A stretch of DNA of 49,189 bases from JACPPO01 sp965262505 (GCA_965262505.1 CBDHFM010000026.1:1-49189), one strand, 5' to 3'. Positions 31,474 through 41,021 are shown, numbered from the stretch's first letter. Notes: generated by a model from the letters alone, not told the origin. Numbers and translations: made by a program.

Positions 31474-31688
31474 CGGCCGTAATTGCCTCTGAGCCGGAGC
31501 GGTCGGCCGGTGTCACCGAAGGGCCGCAGCGCAGCGAAGGAGGCGCGCAGCGCCTTGACCAGACCGGCTGAGCGGAGGTTAGCTTTTACGGCGCGCGGTA
31601 TGCTCGTTGGAAGGGGCTGCACCCGTACAAAAGTTTGGGCGCGATGGGGTTCAGCCGTCGCGCCCGAAGCAGAAAGAAGGCCCCGAGA

Positions 31689-31928
31689 ATGCCGTCTCCA
31701 GCTGACCGCAATCTTACCGTGCTGCCGACCAAAACCGTCAAGCCGACGCGACGACGCCAGACGCGACACTTCACGCAGCTCGACCAGGTGACGCCACTCG
31801 TCGCCGCGCGCGAAGCGGACCCAGATCTGGGCTTCATGGCGCGGCTGCTTGCGCTCTGCTCGTTGCCGCGCACCAACCCCAAAAGCCGGCACGAGTTCAA
31901 GCGCGTCAACGGGCCGTACACACTTTGA
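31689..31928 (+). pseudogene. repA: RepA-type replication initiator, N-terminal remnant
   Basis: Seventy-nine codons matching the start of the intact RepA at 46455-47468: HFTQLDQVTPLVAAREADPD aligns with HFTRLDQIDQLVEASEADAD, and FMARLLALCSLPRTNP and NGPYTL are shared. After NGPYTL the frame stops (TGA) at the edge of a resolvase-site remnant. GAAGG lies nine bases before the ATG. It shows that a second, related replicon once stood here. Bases 31474-31688 hold no gene. Confidence 0.8.
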
Positions 31929-32000
31929 CCTCGATACCCCTTGGTGACATGGCCCTCGACCTACCGGGCGGCCACGGGGAACGAGTAGCCTGGCCGCATG

Positions 32001-32024
32001 TATCGCAAACGGTCGTTTGCGACA
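32001..32024 (-). other. Relict resolvase-upstream palindrome, site 5 (reverse orientation)
   Basis: On the minus strand TGTCGCAAACGA / CCGTTTGCGATA, followed by ATGCGGCCAGGCTACTCG, a degraded form of the resolvase start (MLAGYARV). The upstream part cgcgccggacggcgccc also matches site 2. It is the only copy in this orientation and lies right behind the truncated repA. From 32025 to 32424 I see only degraded frames with no recognisable family. Confidence 0.55.
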
Positions 32025-32424
32025 GGCGGGCGAGGGCGCCGTCCGGCGCGCGTGCTCGGCCAGACGAAACGGAACCCCCGGCGGTATTCTTCCGTTGCGC
32101 GTCTGCATCGTCCTGCCACGCGGTGACCCGTTCGTGGCCGTACGGACCCGCGACGGCCACGTGCATGCCGACGCCGGCGCTGAGCGGGTCCGGTGTCAGC
32201 CCCAGCATTCGCCCCTGGCTCCTCCTGCCGGCCACGCGGCAGCCGGTTGTGTGCCGCACGGGATTCCCGACGGCCGATCGGATTCAGGCTTCGGTCGCCA
32301 TGCCGAGGCGGGTAGCCACCGGGGGATTCGCGTTCCACGTCAGACCATGGAAACGACTCGTCGTGGCCGCCAGGTTCTGGCGAATGTCGTCCACGTTGGG
32401 CTGCCAGAGCCGGCGCTGAGGCTA

Positions 32425-32491
32425 CCACCGTGGCGTGGCTCGGCGCGCGCAGCGTCACCGTGAAGGTCTCGTCCGGCTCGTCTACCGCGTC
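32425..32491 (-). pseudogene. Calx-beta-type domain fragment
   Basis: About 22 codons reading DAVDEPDETFTVTLRAPSHA, the last strands of a Calx-beta/Na-Ca exchanger domain (usual form D-x-VDEPDETFTVTLSNPS), in the frame one base off the TonB receptor stop. It is probably the tail of a lost surface protein gene that once lay here. Confidence 0.4.
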
Positions 32492-34958
32492 AGAGCTTGA
32501 ACTTCACCTCGCCCACCACGGTCCGCCGGAGCAAGTCGCCGAAGATGTGCTGTTGGATGGTCTGGTTGAACAGGTTGGTCACCTTCACCGTGGTCGTGAC
32601 GGCACCGTCCTGCCACTTCACCCCGACGCTACCATTCACCGTCGCGTACCCGTCGGTGTCGCCGTGATACGCCGACGTGAGGACGTCGCTCCAGAACGCG
32701 TCGGTGGCGGCGTTCACCGACGCGGAACCCAGGAGCCTCGACCCGTTCCAGGTCACCCCGGCGTTGAATCGGTGCGTCGGGGGCAGGTTGAGTTCAGACG
32801 GCAGATGCGGGTTCGGATCGTCCAGAATCTCCGGTTCGGACTGCCACGAGTAGTTGACGGACGCGGCCACCGCCCGTGAGACCCGCTGCTCGAGCCACAG
32901 CTCCACGCCGGTCTGGCGGATCGGCCCCAGATTCAGGTAGGTGAACGCGGTGCGCGGCAGAAAGCTCCCGCGCTGCGCCATGAGGGCCAGCACGACCGGC
33001 GGGAGCCGCCAGCCGGGCGGCGGATTTGCCGCGGTGTACGGGTCGAGGCTCGGCGGCAGGGCGGTGAAGTTGATCGCGTCGTCCCGCCGGTTGACGAAGA
33101 ACGAGCCGCCGAGCGTCGTCCCGCGCGAGAGCACGCCGGCATAGCTCACTTCGTACGCCGTCAGCGATTCTTCCGTCAGCGTGTCCTGGGGCATCCCGCC
33201 GATCGGGATGTCGCTGCCGACCCCGGCGACGACGAGCGGAAACGGCTGGGCGACCGCCGGCTGCAGCCCCGGCGGCAGCAGCGGCGCGAGGGCGCTCAGG
33301 TCCACCGGGCTGACGATATGTGTCTGCAAGGCGTTGTTGATGACCGACGGCGCGCGGAAGGCCCGGTTGTACGACAGCGTGACGGAGTGATTCTCGGCCG
33401 GCTTGACGAGGAACGCGATGCGCGGTGAAAACTTTGGATTGGAGAGGTGGCCGAACTTGTCCACGCGCCCGCCCAGCACGAGCCGAAACCGCTCCCAGAA
33501 GATCTCGTCCTGCAGGTACGCGCCCACCTCGAGGCGGTTCTCGCCCAGCGGGGCGAGCGTGATGTCGAAGTTGTTCTGCCGCACGTTGCCGCCGTAGGTC
33601 AGCCGGTGCCGGGTGCCGAGGAACACCGAGTGGCCGATCTCGCCGTCATAGGTCTGCGTCCTGAAGTCGAGCTGCAGCGGCCTCCCGGTGGCAAGGTCCG
33701 GCAGCAGCAGGTTGGGCGCCTGCCCGTTCAGGACATTCGTGAAGAACTGCATGCGCAGGGCGCCCCGCGTGTAGGTCAGCTTGCCGTAGCCCAGATAGGT
33801 GCCCGACTGTATGTCGAACGGGCCGATACCGCTGTGGATAAGCCCGTCCGTACCGGCCACGCCGCCCGCGTAGGTCAGGGTGCCCTGGGACAGCTCCTGG
33901 TCGACCCGTACGTCGAACTTCGGCTGGCTGGTGCCCCGGTTCGCGAATCCGGTCCCGACGGCGGCGACGGCCGAGTCCAGTGGGTAGAACGCTCCGCCCA
34001 CGGTCTGTCCGGGCTGCCGCGGGTCGTCGATCACCGGGATCCGGCCGGTCGGCCGGGCGAACGCGGCGGATGTGAAGTAGCCGGCACTGACGCGGTACGA
34101 TACCCGGTCGCTCGGCGCCCGCGTCACGGTCGCATTCGCGCCGAACAGCGAGCCCGCCCCGCGTCCGGTGCCCGATCCGTCATTCCGGTCAACGTACCCG
34201 CCGCTGAGCGTGACCGTCGTGCCAACCGATTCCCGTGGAGGCTTGGTAATGATGTTGACGGCGCCGGTCATGGCGTTCGCGCCCCACACCGCGGACGCCG
34301 GCCCCCGCACCACCTCGATCTGCTCTACGTCGTCGAAGTTGGTCGGGAGCAGGTCCCATAGGACGAGGCCGAAGAAGTCGAGGTAGGCGCTGCGACCGTC
34401 CACCAGAACGAGCTGCGAGTTCGTCAGCGTGTTGCCGGGGCTGCGGCTGGTGACCTGCACATCGCGCGCCGAGAGCTGAATCACATTGACGCCCGGCGTC
34501 GCACGCAGGAGGTCGCCGTAGTTCTGGGCCGACGTGGTTGCAAGCGTGGCGGTCGAGATGACCGATGTCGACACCGGCGCATCGATCAGCCGGTCCTCGT
34601 TGCGCGAGGCGGTCACGACCACCGTGTCACCGAAGCTCGCGAGCTGCAGCACCACTGGCGGCAGCGCGAGCGGCGCTCCGGAGACCGTCACGTTCTCGAC
34701 CGTCGCGTCGGAGAACCCGGCGAGCGACACGTGCAGCGTATAGGTGCCGGGGGCGACCCCGGCCAGCTCGAAGGTGCCCTGCTCGTCCGAGGAGGCGGTG
34801 CGCGGGACCCCGTTGCCACGCAATGTCACGGTGGCGCCAGGCAGCACCAAGGCGGTCTGGTCGACAACGCTGCCGCGGATGCTTCCTGTCTGCGCCGACC
34901 CGGTCGCCGGCCACAGGAGGATCAGCAGGAGACACCGTGCGCTGGTGTGACGAATCAT
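32490..34958 (-). CDS. TonB-dependent outer-membrane receptor, siderophore/vitamin-type
   Basis: An 822-residue receptor. A signal peptide covers about residues 1-23 (CLLLILLWPATGSAQ). A carboxypeptidase-regulatory-like domain follows (about 25-105: GSVVDQTALVLPGATVTL), then a plug with the classical VIQLSARDVQVTSRSPGNTL, LVLVDGRSAYLDFFG and IEVVRGPASAVWGANAMTGA, and a barrel ending EVKFKL. The plug is of the FepA/BtuB-like class, unlike the receptor at 20577. The start at 34958 gives the signal peptide; an upstream extension to 35063 is unlikely. A lipoprotein gene lies upstream in the same direction, possibly one unit. Confidence 0.9.
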   Translation of the reverse strand: MIRHTSARCLLLILLWPATGSAQTGSIRGSVVDQTALVLPGATVTLRGNGVPRTASSDEQGTFELAGVAPGTYTLHVSLAGFSDATVENVTVSGAPLALPPVVLQLASFGDTVVVTASRNEDRLIDAPVSTSVISTATLATTSAQNYGDLLRATPGVNVIQLSARDVQVTSRSPGNTLTNSQLVLVDGRSAYLDFFGLVLWDLLPTNFDDVEQIEVVRGPASAVWGANAMTGAVNIITKPPRESVGTTVTLSGGYVDRNDGSGTGRGAGSLFGANATVTRAPSDRVSYRVSAGYFTSAAFARPTGRIPVIDDPRQPGQTVGGAFYPLDSAVAAVGTGFANRGTSQPKFDVRVDQELSQGTLTYAGGVAGTDGLIHSGIGPFDIQSGTYLGYGKLTYTRGALRMQFFTNVLNGQAPNLLLPDLATGRPLQLDFRTQTYDGEIGHSVFLGTRHRLTYGGNVRQNNFDITLAPLGENRLEVGAYLQDEIFWERFRLVLGGRVDKFGHLSNPKFSPRIAFLVKPAENHSVTLSYNRAFRAPSVINNALQTHIVSPVDLSALAPLLPPGLQPAVAQPFPLVVAGVGSDIPIGGMPQDTLTEESLTAYEVSYAGVLSRGTTLGGSFFVNRRDDAINFTALPPSLDPYTAANPPPGWRLPPVVLALMAQRGSFLPRTAFTYLNLGPIRQTGVELWLEQRVSRAVAASVNYSWQSEPEILDDPNPHLPSELNLPPTHRFNAGVTWNGSRLLGSASVNAATDAFWSDVLTSAYHGDTDGYATVNGSVGVKWQDGAVTTTVKVTNLFNQTIQQHIFGDLLRRTVVGEVKFKL

Positions 34959-35073
34959 TACACTGGGATTTCCGTTTTGCTTGCCACGGATGGTCCCCGC
35001 TGCCGTCCGACTGTGTGACGCGCGTTCCCTCAGATTTCCGCTGGCGCCCGGCTGCCGCGCCACGTCGCAGCAC

Positions 35074-35589
35074 CTACTGGCGCATGAAGCTCAACGTCCC
35101 TTGATCGACGAACGGCATCTCGCACGCCTCGTTGGTCTTCCAGGTGGCTTCCATCGTCGTCTCGTCGAACGACGTGACCGACACGTCGACCGCGCACTCG
35201 ACGCTGCCGACCAGGAGGGCCAGTGCGTCCAGCAACCCGAACGAGAGCGCCGCCGTCGTGTCCGTGACCGTTCCCGAAACCGGCCCGGCGAGGTCGAGGT
35301 CTGCCGGCGCGCCGGCAGCGATGAGTGCAAGGGGCATCGGCATCGACCAGTCGCCGGCTACGGTGGTTCCGTCCTGGGTGAGCTCCGCACGGGCGTCGCC
35401 GATGACGAAGACGCCTACGACGCGTCCCGACCAGATTCCGGTGAGCGTTACCGGTTGGGGCTCCGGAGCCACGACAGTCGGCGGCGCCACCACCGTTGGC
35501 GCCGTCGGACCGGAGTCATCACCACATCCGGCGGCCATCAGCGCAAAGCAAAAAATGATCGCCCAGCGGGCGCTGTTGCTCTTCAGCAT
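35074..35589 (-). CDS. Putative lipoprotein
   Basis: A 171-residue lipoprotein: the signal ends in the lipobox LMAAGC, so lipidation at Cys22 is expected, followed by a Pro/Thr/Val-rich linker (GPTAPTVVAPPTVVAPEP) and a beta-rich domain (LTGIWSGRVVGVFVIGDARA, AELTQDGTTVAGDWS). This GTWSG/xLTQxGxxVxGxW pattern recurs in acidobacterial lipoproteins of unknown role. GGAAGG lies 13 bases before the start. The gene is 115 bp upstream of the TonB receptor, same strand. Bases 35590-35883 hold no gene. Confidence 0.8.
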   Translation of the reverse strand: MLKSNSARWAIIFCFALMAAGCGDDSGPTAPTVVAPPTVVAPEPQPVTLTGIWSGRVVGVFVIGDARAELTQDGTTVAGDWSMPMPLALIAAGAPADLDLAGPVSGTVTDTTAALSFGLLDALALLVGSVECAVDVSVTSFDETTMEATWKTNEACEMPFVDQGTLSFMRQ

Positions 35590-35883
35590 AAGTCGTTCGA
35601 TGCCTTCCAGTAGTCGCCGGCGCCGGTCGCCGCACAGTTGACGCCGTCTCAAAGGCTGAGCGGCGCCTTGTGGCGAAGTTCCGTGCTGTCGCCGGGCTCG
35701 TCGAGTTTTGTCTCTCGGGGCACCGCGAAACCGAACAGAGACTCACGCCTAAGTGGTCAAGGGTACTACACGCACGGGCCCCTCTCATGCGTTCGACAGT
35801 GCGCACGTTCAAGTGAGTGGTGACCGCGCGGGTCTTGCGCCGCCGCGGCGGTGGATCAGGCCGCCCGAGACGCGGACTCTCGT

Positions 35884-37239
35884 CTACGGCCAGATCCCTC
35901 GATCGATCGCCACCCGCGCTACCTTCTCAATAGCCAGGACGAACGCGGCCGTACGTAGATCGACAGGGGCCAGCGGATCGCCGCCCCGACCCAGGCGCTG
36001 CCGCTCAGTCTCCAAGTCCACCAAGGAGCCGTTGATTTTGGTTTGCTTTCCGATGACGTCGTCGGCCGCCTTCGTCATGATCCGTTCGAGCTTGCCGTTC
36101 ACTTCGTCTTCGTCCCACTGCTCGTTCTCGTTGTTCTGCACCCACTCGTAATAGCTGATGGTCACGCCGCCGGCGTTGGCGAGAATGTCTGGCAGCACCG
36201 AAATCTTCCGTGCGTGGAAGACCGCATCGGCCTCGGGGGTGGTCGGGCCGTTGGCCAACTCCACGATCAGCCGCGCCTGGACGTCGCGCGCGTTGTCGCC
36301 CCTGAACTGATTCTCGAGCGCCGCGGGGATTAGGATGTCGCAGGGTAACGTCAGGAGCTCTTCGTTGGTCACGTCCTGGCAGCCCGCCAGGCCCTTCAGC
36401 GACCCGGTCTCGCGCTTGTGCCGGTGGGCGACGGCCGGGTCGATGCCATCCGCGCAATGGATCCCACCCCGCGTGTCACTCACGGCGACGATCCGCGCGC
36501 CGGCCTCGTGGAACAGGGTGGCGGCGATCCCGCCGACGTTCCCGAATCCCTGAATGACGACCGAGAGCCGCTGCAGGGCTGTCGAGCCTGGGAGGATGCC
36601 GTGGGAGAGCGCACGGAGAGTGGTAAAAAGCCCGCCCCGGGCCGTCGCGGCTTCCCGGCCGAGGGATCCTCCCAGATGCACGGGCTTGCCCGTGACGACG
36701 CCGAGATTGTTCGCGCCTTTATGCATCATGTCGTAGGTGTCGTAGACCAGTGCCATGATCCGAGCGTTCGTGTTCACGTCGGGCGCCGGGATGTCGGTGT
36801 AGGGTCCGATGTTGTCGCCGAGCTCGGCGACGTAGCGACGCGTGATGCGATCGAGATCTTCGGAGCTGAGCCCCTTGGGGTCACACACCACACCGCCCTT
36901 GGCCCCCCCGAATGGGACGCCCACGATCGCGCACTTCCAGGTCATCCACGAAGCGAGCGCGCGCACTTCGTCGGCCGTCACGGCGGGATGGTATCGGATG
37001 CCACCCTTGCCGGGGCCGCGGCTCCGGCTATGGATGCACCGGTACCCGACGAAGTTCAGGACCGTTCCAGCGCTCGTAGCAATCGGGAACTCCACGATGG
37101 TCAGTTTGTCGGGTCGTTTCAGGAACTCGAAGAGTCCGGGCTCAAGCGCGGGCAGGTATCGGGCCGCGTTGTCGCACTGACGCTGCGCGATCGCGAACGG
37201 ATTGAGCTCTTCGGTTCTCTCTGGCCCGGCGGTCGTCAT
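35884..37239 (-). CDS. gdhA: Glutamate dehydrogenase (Glu/Leu/Phe/Val family)
   Basis: A 451-residue cytoplasmic enzyme for the reversible oxidative deamination of glutamate to 2-oxoglutarate and ammonia with NAD(P). The substrate-site lysines are Lys78 (GPGKGG), Lys102 (TWKCA) and the catalytic Lys114 (PFGGAKGGV), with the catalytic Asp154 in PAPDVNT. The Rossmann motif is VVIQGFGNVGG near residue 224. Length and order match hexameric class I enzymes. I chose 37239, with AAAGGA seven bases upstream; earlier in-frame starts at 37260 and 37350 have no such site. It stands alone inside the mobile region. Confidence 0.93.
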   Translation of the reverse strand: MTTAGPERTEELNPFAIAQRQCDNAARYLPALEPGLFEFLKRPDKLTIVEFPIATSAGTVLNFVGYRCIHSRSRGPGKGGIRYHPAVTADEVRALASWMTWKCAIVGVPFGGAKGGVVCDPKGLSSEDLDRITRRYVAELGDNIGPYTDIPAPDVNTNARIMALVYDTYDMMHKGANNLGVVTGKPVHLGGSLGREAATARGGLFTTLRALSHGILPGSTALQRLSVVIQGFGNVGGIAATLFHEAGARIVAVSDTRGGIHCADGIDPAVAHRHKRETGSLKGLAGCQDVTNEELLTLPCDILIPAALENQFRGDNARDVQARLIVELANGPTTPEADAVFHARKISVLPDILANAGGVTISYYEWVQNNENEQWDEDEVNGKLERIMTKAADDVIGKQTKINGSLVDLETERQRLGRGGDPLAPVDLRTAAFVLAIEKVARVAIDRGIWP

Positions 37240-37394
37240 GTCGGATCCTTTTCGGGCCATTGTCCCGGCTTGCGAGCCTCGTGTAAAGCGCCATCCGAAG
37301 AGACGAGGCGCCGGGTACGAGCCGTCCAGAACGGCGGCGCCGACGAACAATCGCTCACCATCGCGCAGGCAAAACCCAGGTTGGCACGGACACG

Positions 37395-37440
37395 AAAGCG
37401 CTTGTCATGACCGTGTGGCAGGGAGGCACCCGCCAAGTCG
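37395..37440 (-). mobile_element. Solo IS630-like terminal fragment
   Basis: AAAGCGCTTGTCATGACCGT followed by GTGGCAGGGAGGCACCCGCC resembles the left 45 bp of the IS630 elements (AAAGCGCTTTTCATGACCGT, GTGGCGGCCGAGTACCCGC) with several substitutions. No transposase is attached. It may be a decayed element or a minimal derivative. The rest of 37240-37559 holds nothing I can support. Confidence 0.5.
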
Positions 37441-37559
37441 AAAGTCGTGTGGGTCTTCATCGGCGCGGTAAGGATTGGAGGGATTCGCCGCGTAACAACC
37501 AGCGCGTCTCGATGAATCGCCCGTGAGGTTACACAGTCACCACGGCATCGTGAAACGCA

Positions 37560-38120
37560 CTAGTCGTCCGTGCGGAGATATTGATAGAGGGTTTCCCGAC
37601 TGATGCCCAACTCACGGGCCAGGGGGGCCTTCCGTGCGCCAGCTTTCACCCGGTGGCGGAGCTCAGCCGCTTGCTCGGGCGAGAGCGCTTTCTTGCGGCC
37701 CCGATAGGCCCCACGCTGCTTGGCCAGAGCGATGCCTTCGCGCTGCCGTTCGCGGATCAGAGCCCGTTCGAATTCGGCAAAGGCCCCCATAACCGACAGC
37801 AGCAGGTTCGCCAGTGGCGAGTCCTCGCCGGTGAAGGTCAACTGTTCCTTGACGAACTCGATGCGCACCCCGCAGCTAGTCAGCTGCTGCACGATGCGCC
37901 GCAGGTCGTCGAGGTTGCGCGCCAGCCGGTCCATGCTATGCACCACCACGGTGTCGCCCTCGCGCACAAAGGCAAGCGCCCGGTCCAGTTCCGGCCGCTT
38001 CGTGTCCTTCCCGGACGCCGTGTCGGTAAAGAGCCGATCGACCTGAACATGCTCAAGTTGACGTTCCGGGTTCTGGTCAAAACTACTCACCCGGACATAG
38101 CCGATGCGGTGACCGTGCAT
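37560..38120 (-). CDS. tnpR: Tn21-subgroup resolvase TnpR
   Basis: A 186-residue serine recombinase close to TnpR of Tn21-type transposons. The catalytic serine is Ser12 in YVRVSSFDQNPERQL; VVHSMDRLARNLDDLRRIVQ, FVKEQLTFTGEDSPLANLLL and GAFAEFERALIRERQREGI follow, with a C-terminal HTH (KAPLARELGISRETLYQYLR). It reads away from the res region at 38130-38258. In Tn21-type elements tnpA follows tnpR, but here only a solo IS end follows, so the transposase of this element is lost. It could still act on the two res copies in the window, which are in inverted orientation. Confidence 0.92.
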   Translation of the reverse strand: MHGHRIGYVRVSSFDQNPERQLEHVQVDRLFTDTASGKDTKRPELDRALAFVREGDTVVVHSMDRLARNLDDLRRIVQQLTSCGVRIEFVKEQLTFTGEDSPLANLLLSVMGAFAEFERALIRERQREGIALAKQRGAYRGRKKALSPEQAAELRHRVKAGARKAPLARELGISRETLYQYLRTDD

Positions 38121-38129
38121 GACGTGCTT

Positions 38130-38258
38130 CTGCCTCCAGTCTGTCAGGATGAACTGTATAACCCTGGATGCGATGTGTCCATTAATTCAAATCTGAACTC
38201 TATTCTGACGTATTAGTGCTCCATCCCTGACGTAAAGTTAGGGCATACGCCAACCCGA
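38130..38258 (-). other. Tn21-type res region, right copy
   Basis: The gap between tnpR and the inverted-arm gene at 38284. It contains the CGTA/TACG dyad centred on TA at 38239-38240 (subsite I) and further imperfect repeats toward tnpR. It pairs with the left copy at 18140-18268. The duplication boundary coincides with the TA. Confidence 0.6.
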
Positions 38259-38283
38259 CACCTTCGCCTCGCGTCCTCAAGCA

Positions 38284-38646
38284 ATGCTCGCCTACAATCC
38301 AGAGAATATGACCGAAGACGAACGAGAACACCTGCTCAGCACGGTGGGCCAGGCGCACGCGGGCCTGTCCGAGGTGGCCCTCAAGTTGCGTTTGGGATTG
38401 CCGCCGAAAACACCGGCGCTCAAGACGGCGATCAAGGCCGAGCGGGTGGCCTTCGATCTCAAGCGCTCGCTTCAGCGGCTCGAGGTGAAGGACGGTGAAA
38501 CGATCACCCGGCGCGCAGCGTTGTTACCCGAGGTTCGCCGAGGCGGGAAGGTCGTCGACCCAGAGTCGCTCCTGCGGCACGAGAATCGACACGACAAGCG
38601 TCTTACAGGTCTTCCCCGTCGAAATACTCCTCGTCGATCCGGTTGA
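38284..38646 (+). CDS. Small conserved hypothetical protein next to res, copy 2
   Basis: Identical to the 120-residue product of 17752-18114. Here it lies directly beside an intact tnpR-res unit, reading away from res and divergent from tnpR, which is probably its original setting; its promoter likely overlaps res, so resolvase binding may regulate it. Confidence 0.6.
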   Translation: MLAYNPENMTEDEREHLLSTVGQAHAGLSEVALKLRLGLPPKTPALKTAIKAERVAFDLKRSLQRLEVKDGETITRRAALLPEVRRGGKVVDPESLLRHENRHDKRLTGLPRRNTPRRSG

Positions 38647-38691
38647 CCGCATACCGGATCCGGGTGCGCACGCCGATCTCGTGGACGACCA
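38603..38691 (-). other. Short coding-like frame, copy 2
   Basis: The inverted copy of the 29-codon frame at 17707-17795 (RIRYAVNRIDEEYFDGEDL end). It overlaps the 3' end of the gene at 38284. Confidence 0.3.
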
Positions 38692-38918
38692 TGCTTCGCC
38701 GCGTAGAGCCCGAAGTCTGGATGGCCGGCGCCTTGATCGGCCAACTCGCCGACGCAGAACACGTTCGGCGCGAGCGTCGCGCCCACGGCATTGAGCAAGT
38801 TCGCGAGCGGCCCGTAACTCGACCGCTCCCCGGTTGCGCCGCCCGAGGCCCGCACCCGTCCAAGATCGGCGAAATAGGTTTCGCCCGCGGCCGTCAAGGC
38901 CGTGGTGGTGTTGGGCAT
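38691..38918 (-). pseudogene. Type ISP restriction-modification enzyme, N-terminal fragment, copy 2
   Basis: The inverted copy of 17480-17707, with the same break after FGLYAAK. The breakage therefore predates the duplication. Confidence 0.6.
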
Positions 38919-39091
38919 TGCGTCTGTTGTCGTATGGAACGCACGGCGCCAGCCGGAGCGCCGCTACCCCGGTTCACCCGGAAGGCCGACGCGCACCGTG
39001 TGAGCCACGCGTGCGCCAACATGTCATCCCGCGACGGCTCACGCACCTTACGCGACGCTCAGCGGAGCGCATCGACGATTTGTGGTTGCGC

Positions 39092-39610
39092 TTATTCATT
39101 TGACCCTCGAAGAGCAACCGAGCCAAGCGGGAGAAACAACCGCATCGGGTCGTCTCGAAGAGGCGTGAACCCGAACCCTTCGTAGAACGGTTTCGCTTCG
39201 TCGTTCTTGGCGTCCACGATCAGGGCGTGAATGGCAACGCTGTCGCCGGCGCCCACGACGCGTTTAATAGCGTCGGCGAGAAGCAGGCGGCCCAACCCGT
39301 GCCCTTGGGCCGATCGATCAACGGCCAACCGGCCGATCAGGGCGCAGGGCACCGGGTGGCGCGGTAGCTTTCGGGACAGCCGCTCTGGTAGAGATGTCAC
39401 GTCTATCGACAGGGCGCTCAGCGTGTAGAAGCCGAGCACGGCATCGGCGCCCCCGGCGGTGCAGACGAATACCCGGGCGATGCGCCGTCGAACGTCCTGC
39501 CCGGCCCGGCGCGCCAGATAGTGGTCCAACGCCGGAATCCCGCAAGAAAAAGCCGTCCGGTTGTGTCGCTTGATGAGCGGCTCGATGACGAGCGCGCCCG
39601 GACCAGTCAT
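39092..39610 (-). CDS. tacT: TacT-type GNAT toxin, copy 2
   Basis: Identical to the 172-residue toxin at 16788-17306, including the QGHGLG acetyl-CoA loop and the catalytic tyrosine region. Two identical intact toxin-antitoxin pairs on one molecule give double dosage, and loss of one arm would not release the toxin. Confidence 0.88.
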   Translation of the reverse strand: MTGPGALVIEPLIKRHNRTAFSCGIPALDHYLARRAGQDVRRRIARVFVCTAGGADAVLGFYTLSALSIDVTSLPERLSRKLPRHPVPCALIGRLAVDRSAQGHGLGRLLLADAIKRVVGAGDSVAIHALIVDAKNDEAKPFYEGFGFTPLRDDPMRLFLPLGSVALRGSNE

Positions 39611-39894
39611 CGCGAATCAACGCGCCACTGATGCTCGTCCATAGCCGCACGGAGCCTGTCGTTCGGCGCCGGCGGGTTGGCCACGGCCTCGAAGAAACGC
39701 ATGGCGTCCTCCCGGCCGAGAGCCATGGTTTCGTGCCGTTCGATGGCCTTCTCCGCGTGTTCCAGGGCACTGGAGAGAATGAAGCCGCTGACGGTCTTCC
39801 CCTCAACGGAAGCCGCTTGTTCGATCCGCCGCTTGGCCGCGTCGCTGATCCGTAGATTGACCCGCTCGCGCCTGGCCGTGTTTGTGAGAGTCAT
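39607..39894 (-). CDS. tacA: TacA-type (DUF1778) antitoxin, copy 2
   Basis: Identical to the antitoxin at 16504-16791 and likewise overlapping its toxin by four bases. The AT-rich promoter region is duplicated too (about 39899-39936). Confidence 0.88.
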   Translation of the reverse strand: MTLTNTARRERVNLRISDAAKRRIEQAASVEGKTVSGFILSSALEHAEKAIERHETMALGREDAMRFFEAVANPPAPNDRLRAAMDEHQWRVDSR

Positions 39895-40024
39895 GACCGA
39901 ATCCCTTCTTATATAAATATAATGTACGTCATTTTGGTGCTTCGTGGCCACCCGCTGTTAGCCTGGGATGATCGGCGCGGCTGGCCGCCCCCAAACCCGC
40001 AGCGGCTGCTTCCGGGACGAGCTA

Positions 40025-40975
40025 GAGCGCTTTTCAAATAGGCCTTGTACTACCTGGGGCGGGTGTGGTACTTCTGTGCGCACCGATGCAGGAGGACCGA
40101 TGCGTGCCTATTCGATGGATCTGCGAGAGCGGGTGCTACTCGACAGCGATGCCGGGATGAAGGCGGCCGATGTGGCGGCGAAGTACCGCGTGAGCGGGTC
40201 GTGGGTGCGGCTACTGAAACAGCGGCGGCGCGAAACGGGCGAGGTGGCGCCTCGCGTCCAGCGACATGGACGGCGCTGCATGCTCGAGCCGCACCTGCAC
40301 ACCTTGGCCGCGCTGATTGCGGCGCACCCGGATCGTACGCTGGCTGAGCTGAAGGACGCCCTCGCCACGCCCGCGAGTGTGCCGACGGTCTGGCGCGCCG
40401 TACGGGCCCTTGGCCTGACCGTTAAAAAAAACGGTCCGCCCGTCCGAACACGATCGGCCTGACGTCGCGGCCGCGCGGGTCGCGTGGCACGCGGCGGCGC
40501 CGACCTGGGACGTCGCCCACCTCGTGTTTCTGGACGAAACCGGCATCACTAACAATCTGCTTCGGCGGTACGGCCGGGCACCGCGTGGCGCGCGCGTCCA
40601 CGACCACGCCCCCGGCGGGCGCTGGCAGACCAGCACGTTTCTCGCCGCGTTGCGGGTCACGGGGCTGACCGCACCGGGGGTCTTCGACGGCGCGATCGAT
40701 GGCGAGAGCTTCCGCGCCTACATCGAACAGATCCTGGTGCCGACCCTGCAGCCAGGCGACATCGTCATTGCCGACAACCTCGGGGCCCACAAAGTCGCCG
40801 GCATCCAGCAGGCCCTCCAGGCCGCCGGGGCCACCCTCTGGTACTTGCCACCCTATAGCCCGGACCTCAATCCCATCGAGCTCTGCTTCGCGAAGCTCAA
40901 GGCCCTCGTTCGCACCGCTCGCTGTCGCAGCACAGAGACGCTCTGGCCGTTCCTCGGCGAGTGCTTGGCGCACTT
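40025..40975 (+). mobile_element. IS630 element, truncated copy E (inverted copy of C)
   Basis: The same 951-bp fragment as 15423-16373. OrfA is at 40100-40462, and OrfB again reads out through the transposon end, to 41039. The TA flank is at 40023-40024; the other end stops at the transposon terminal repeat. Confidence 0.88.
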
Positions 40976-41021
40976 GGGGCTTGGGGAGCAATGGAACCGA
41001 AAGTACGGTAGAAGACTCGAT

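Noticed and set aside
31925..32458. Overlapping frames on both strands between the repA remnant and the second TonB receptor
   Set aside because: Neither has a ribosome site or a recognisable family; the region is best seen as resolvase-site and gene debris.
33447..34361. A 304-codon plus-strand frame antisense to the second TonB receptor
   Set aside because: Shadow frame without a domain; the receptor on the minus strand is clear.
36418..37410. A 330-codon plus-strand frame antisense to glutamate dehydrogenase
   Set aside because: Shadow of gdhA, which has all catalytic residues on the other strand.
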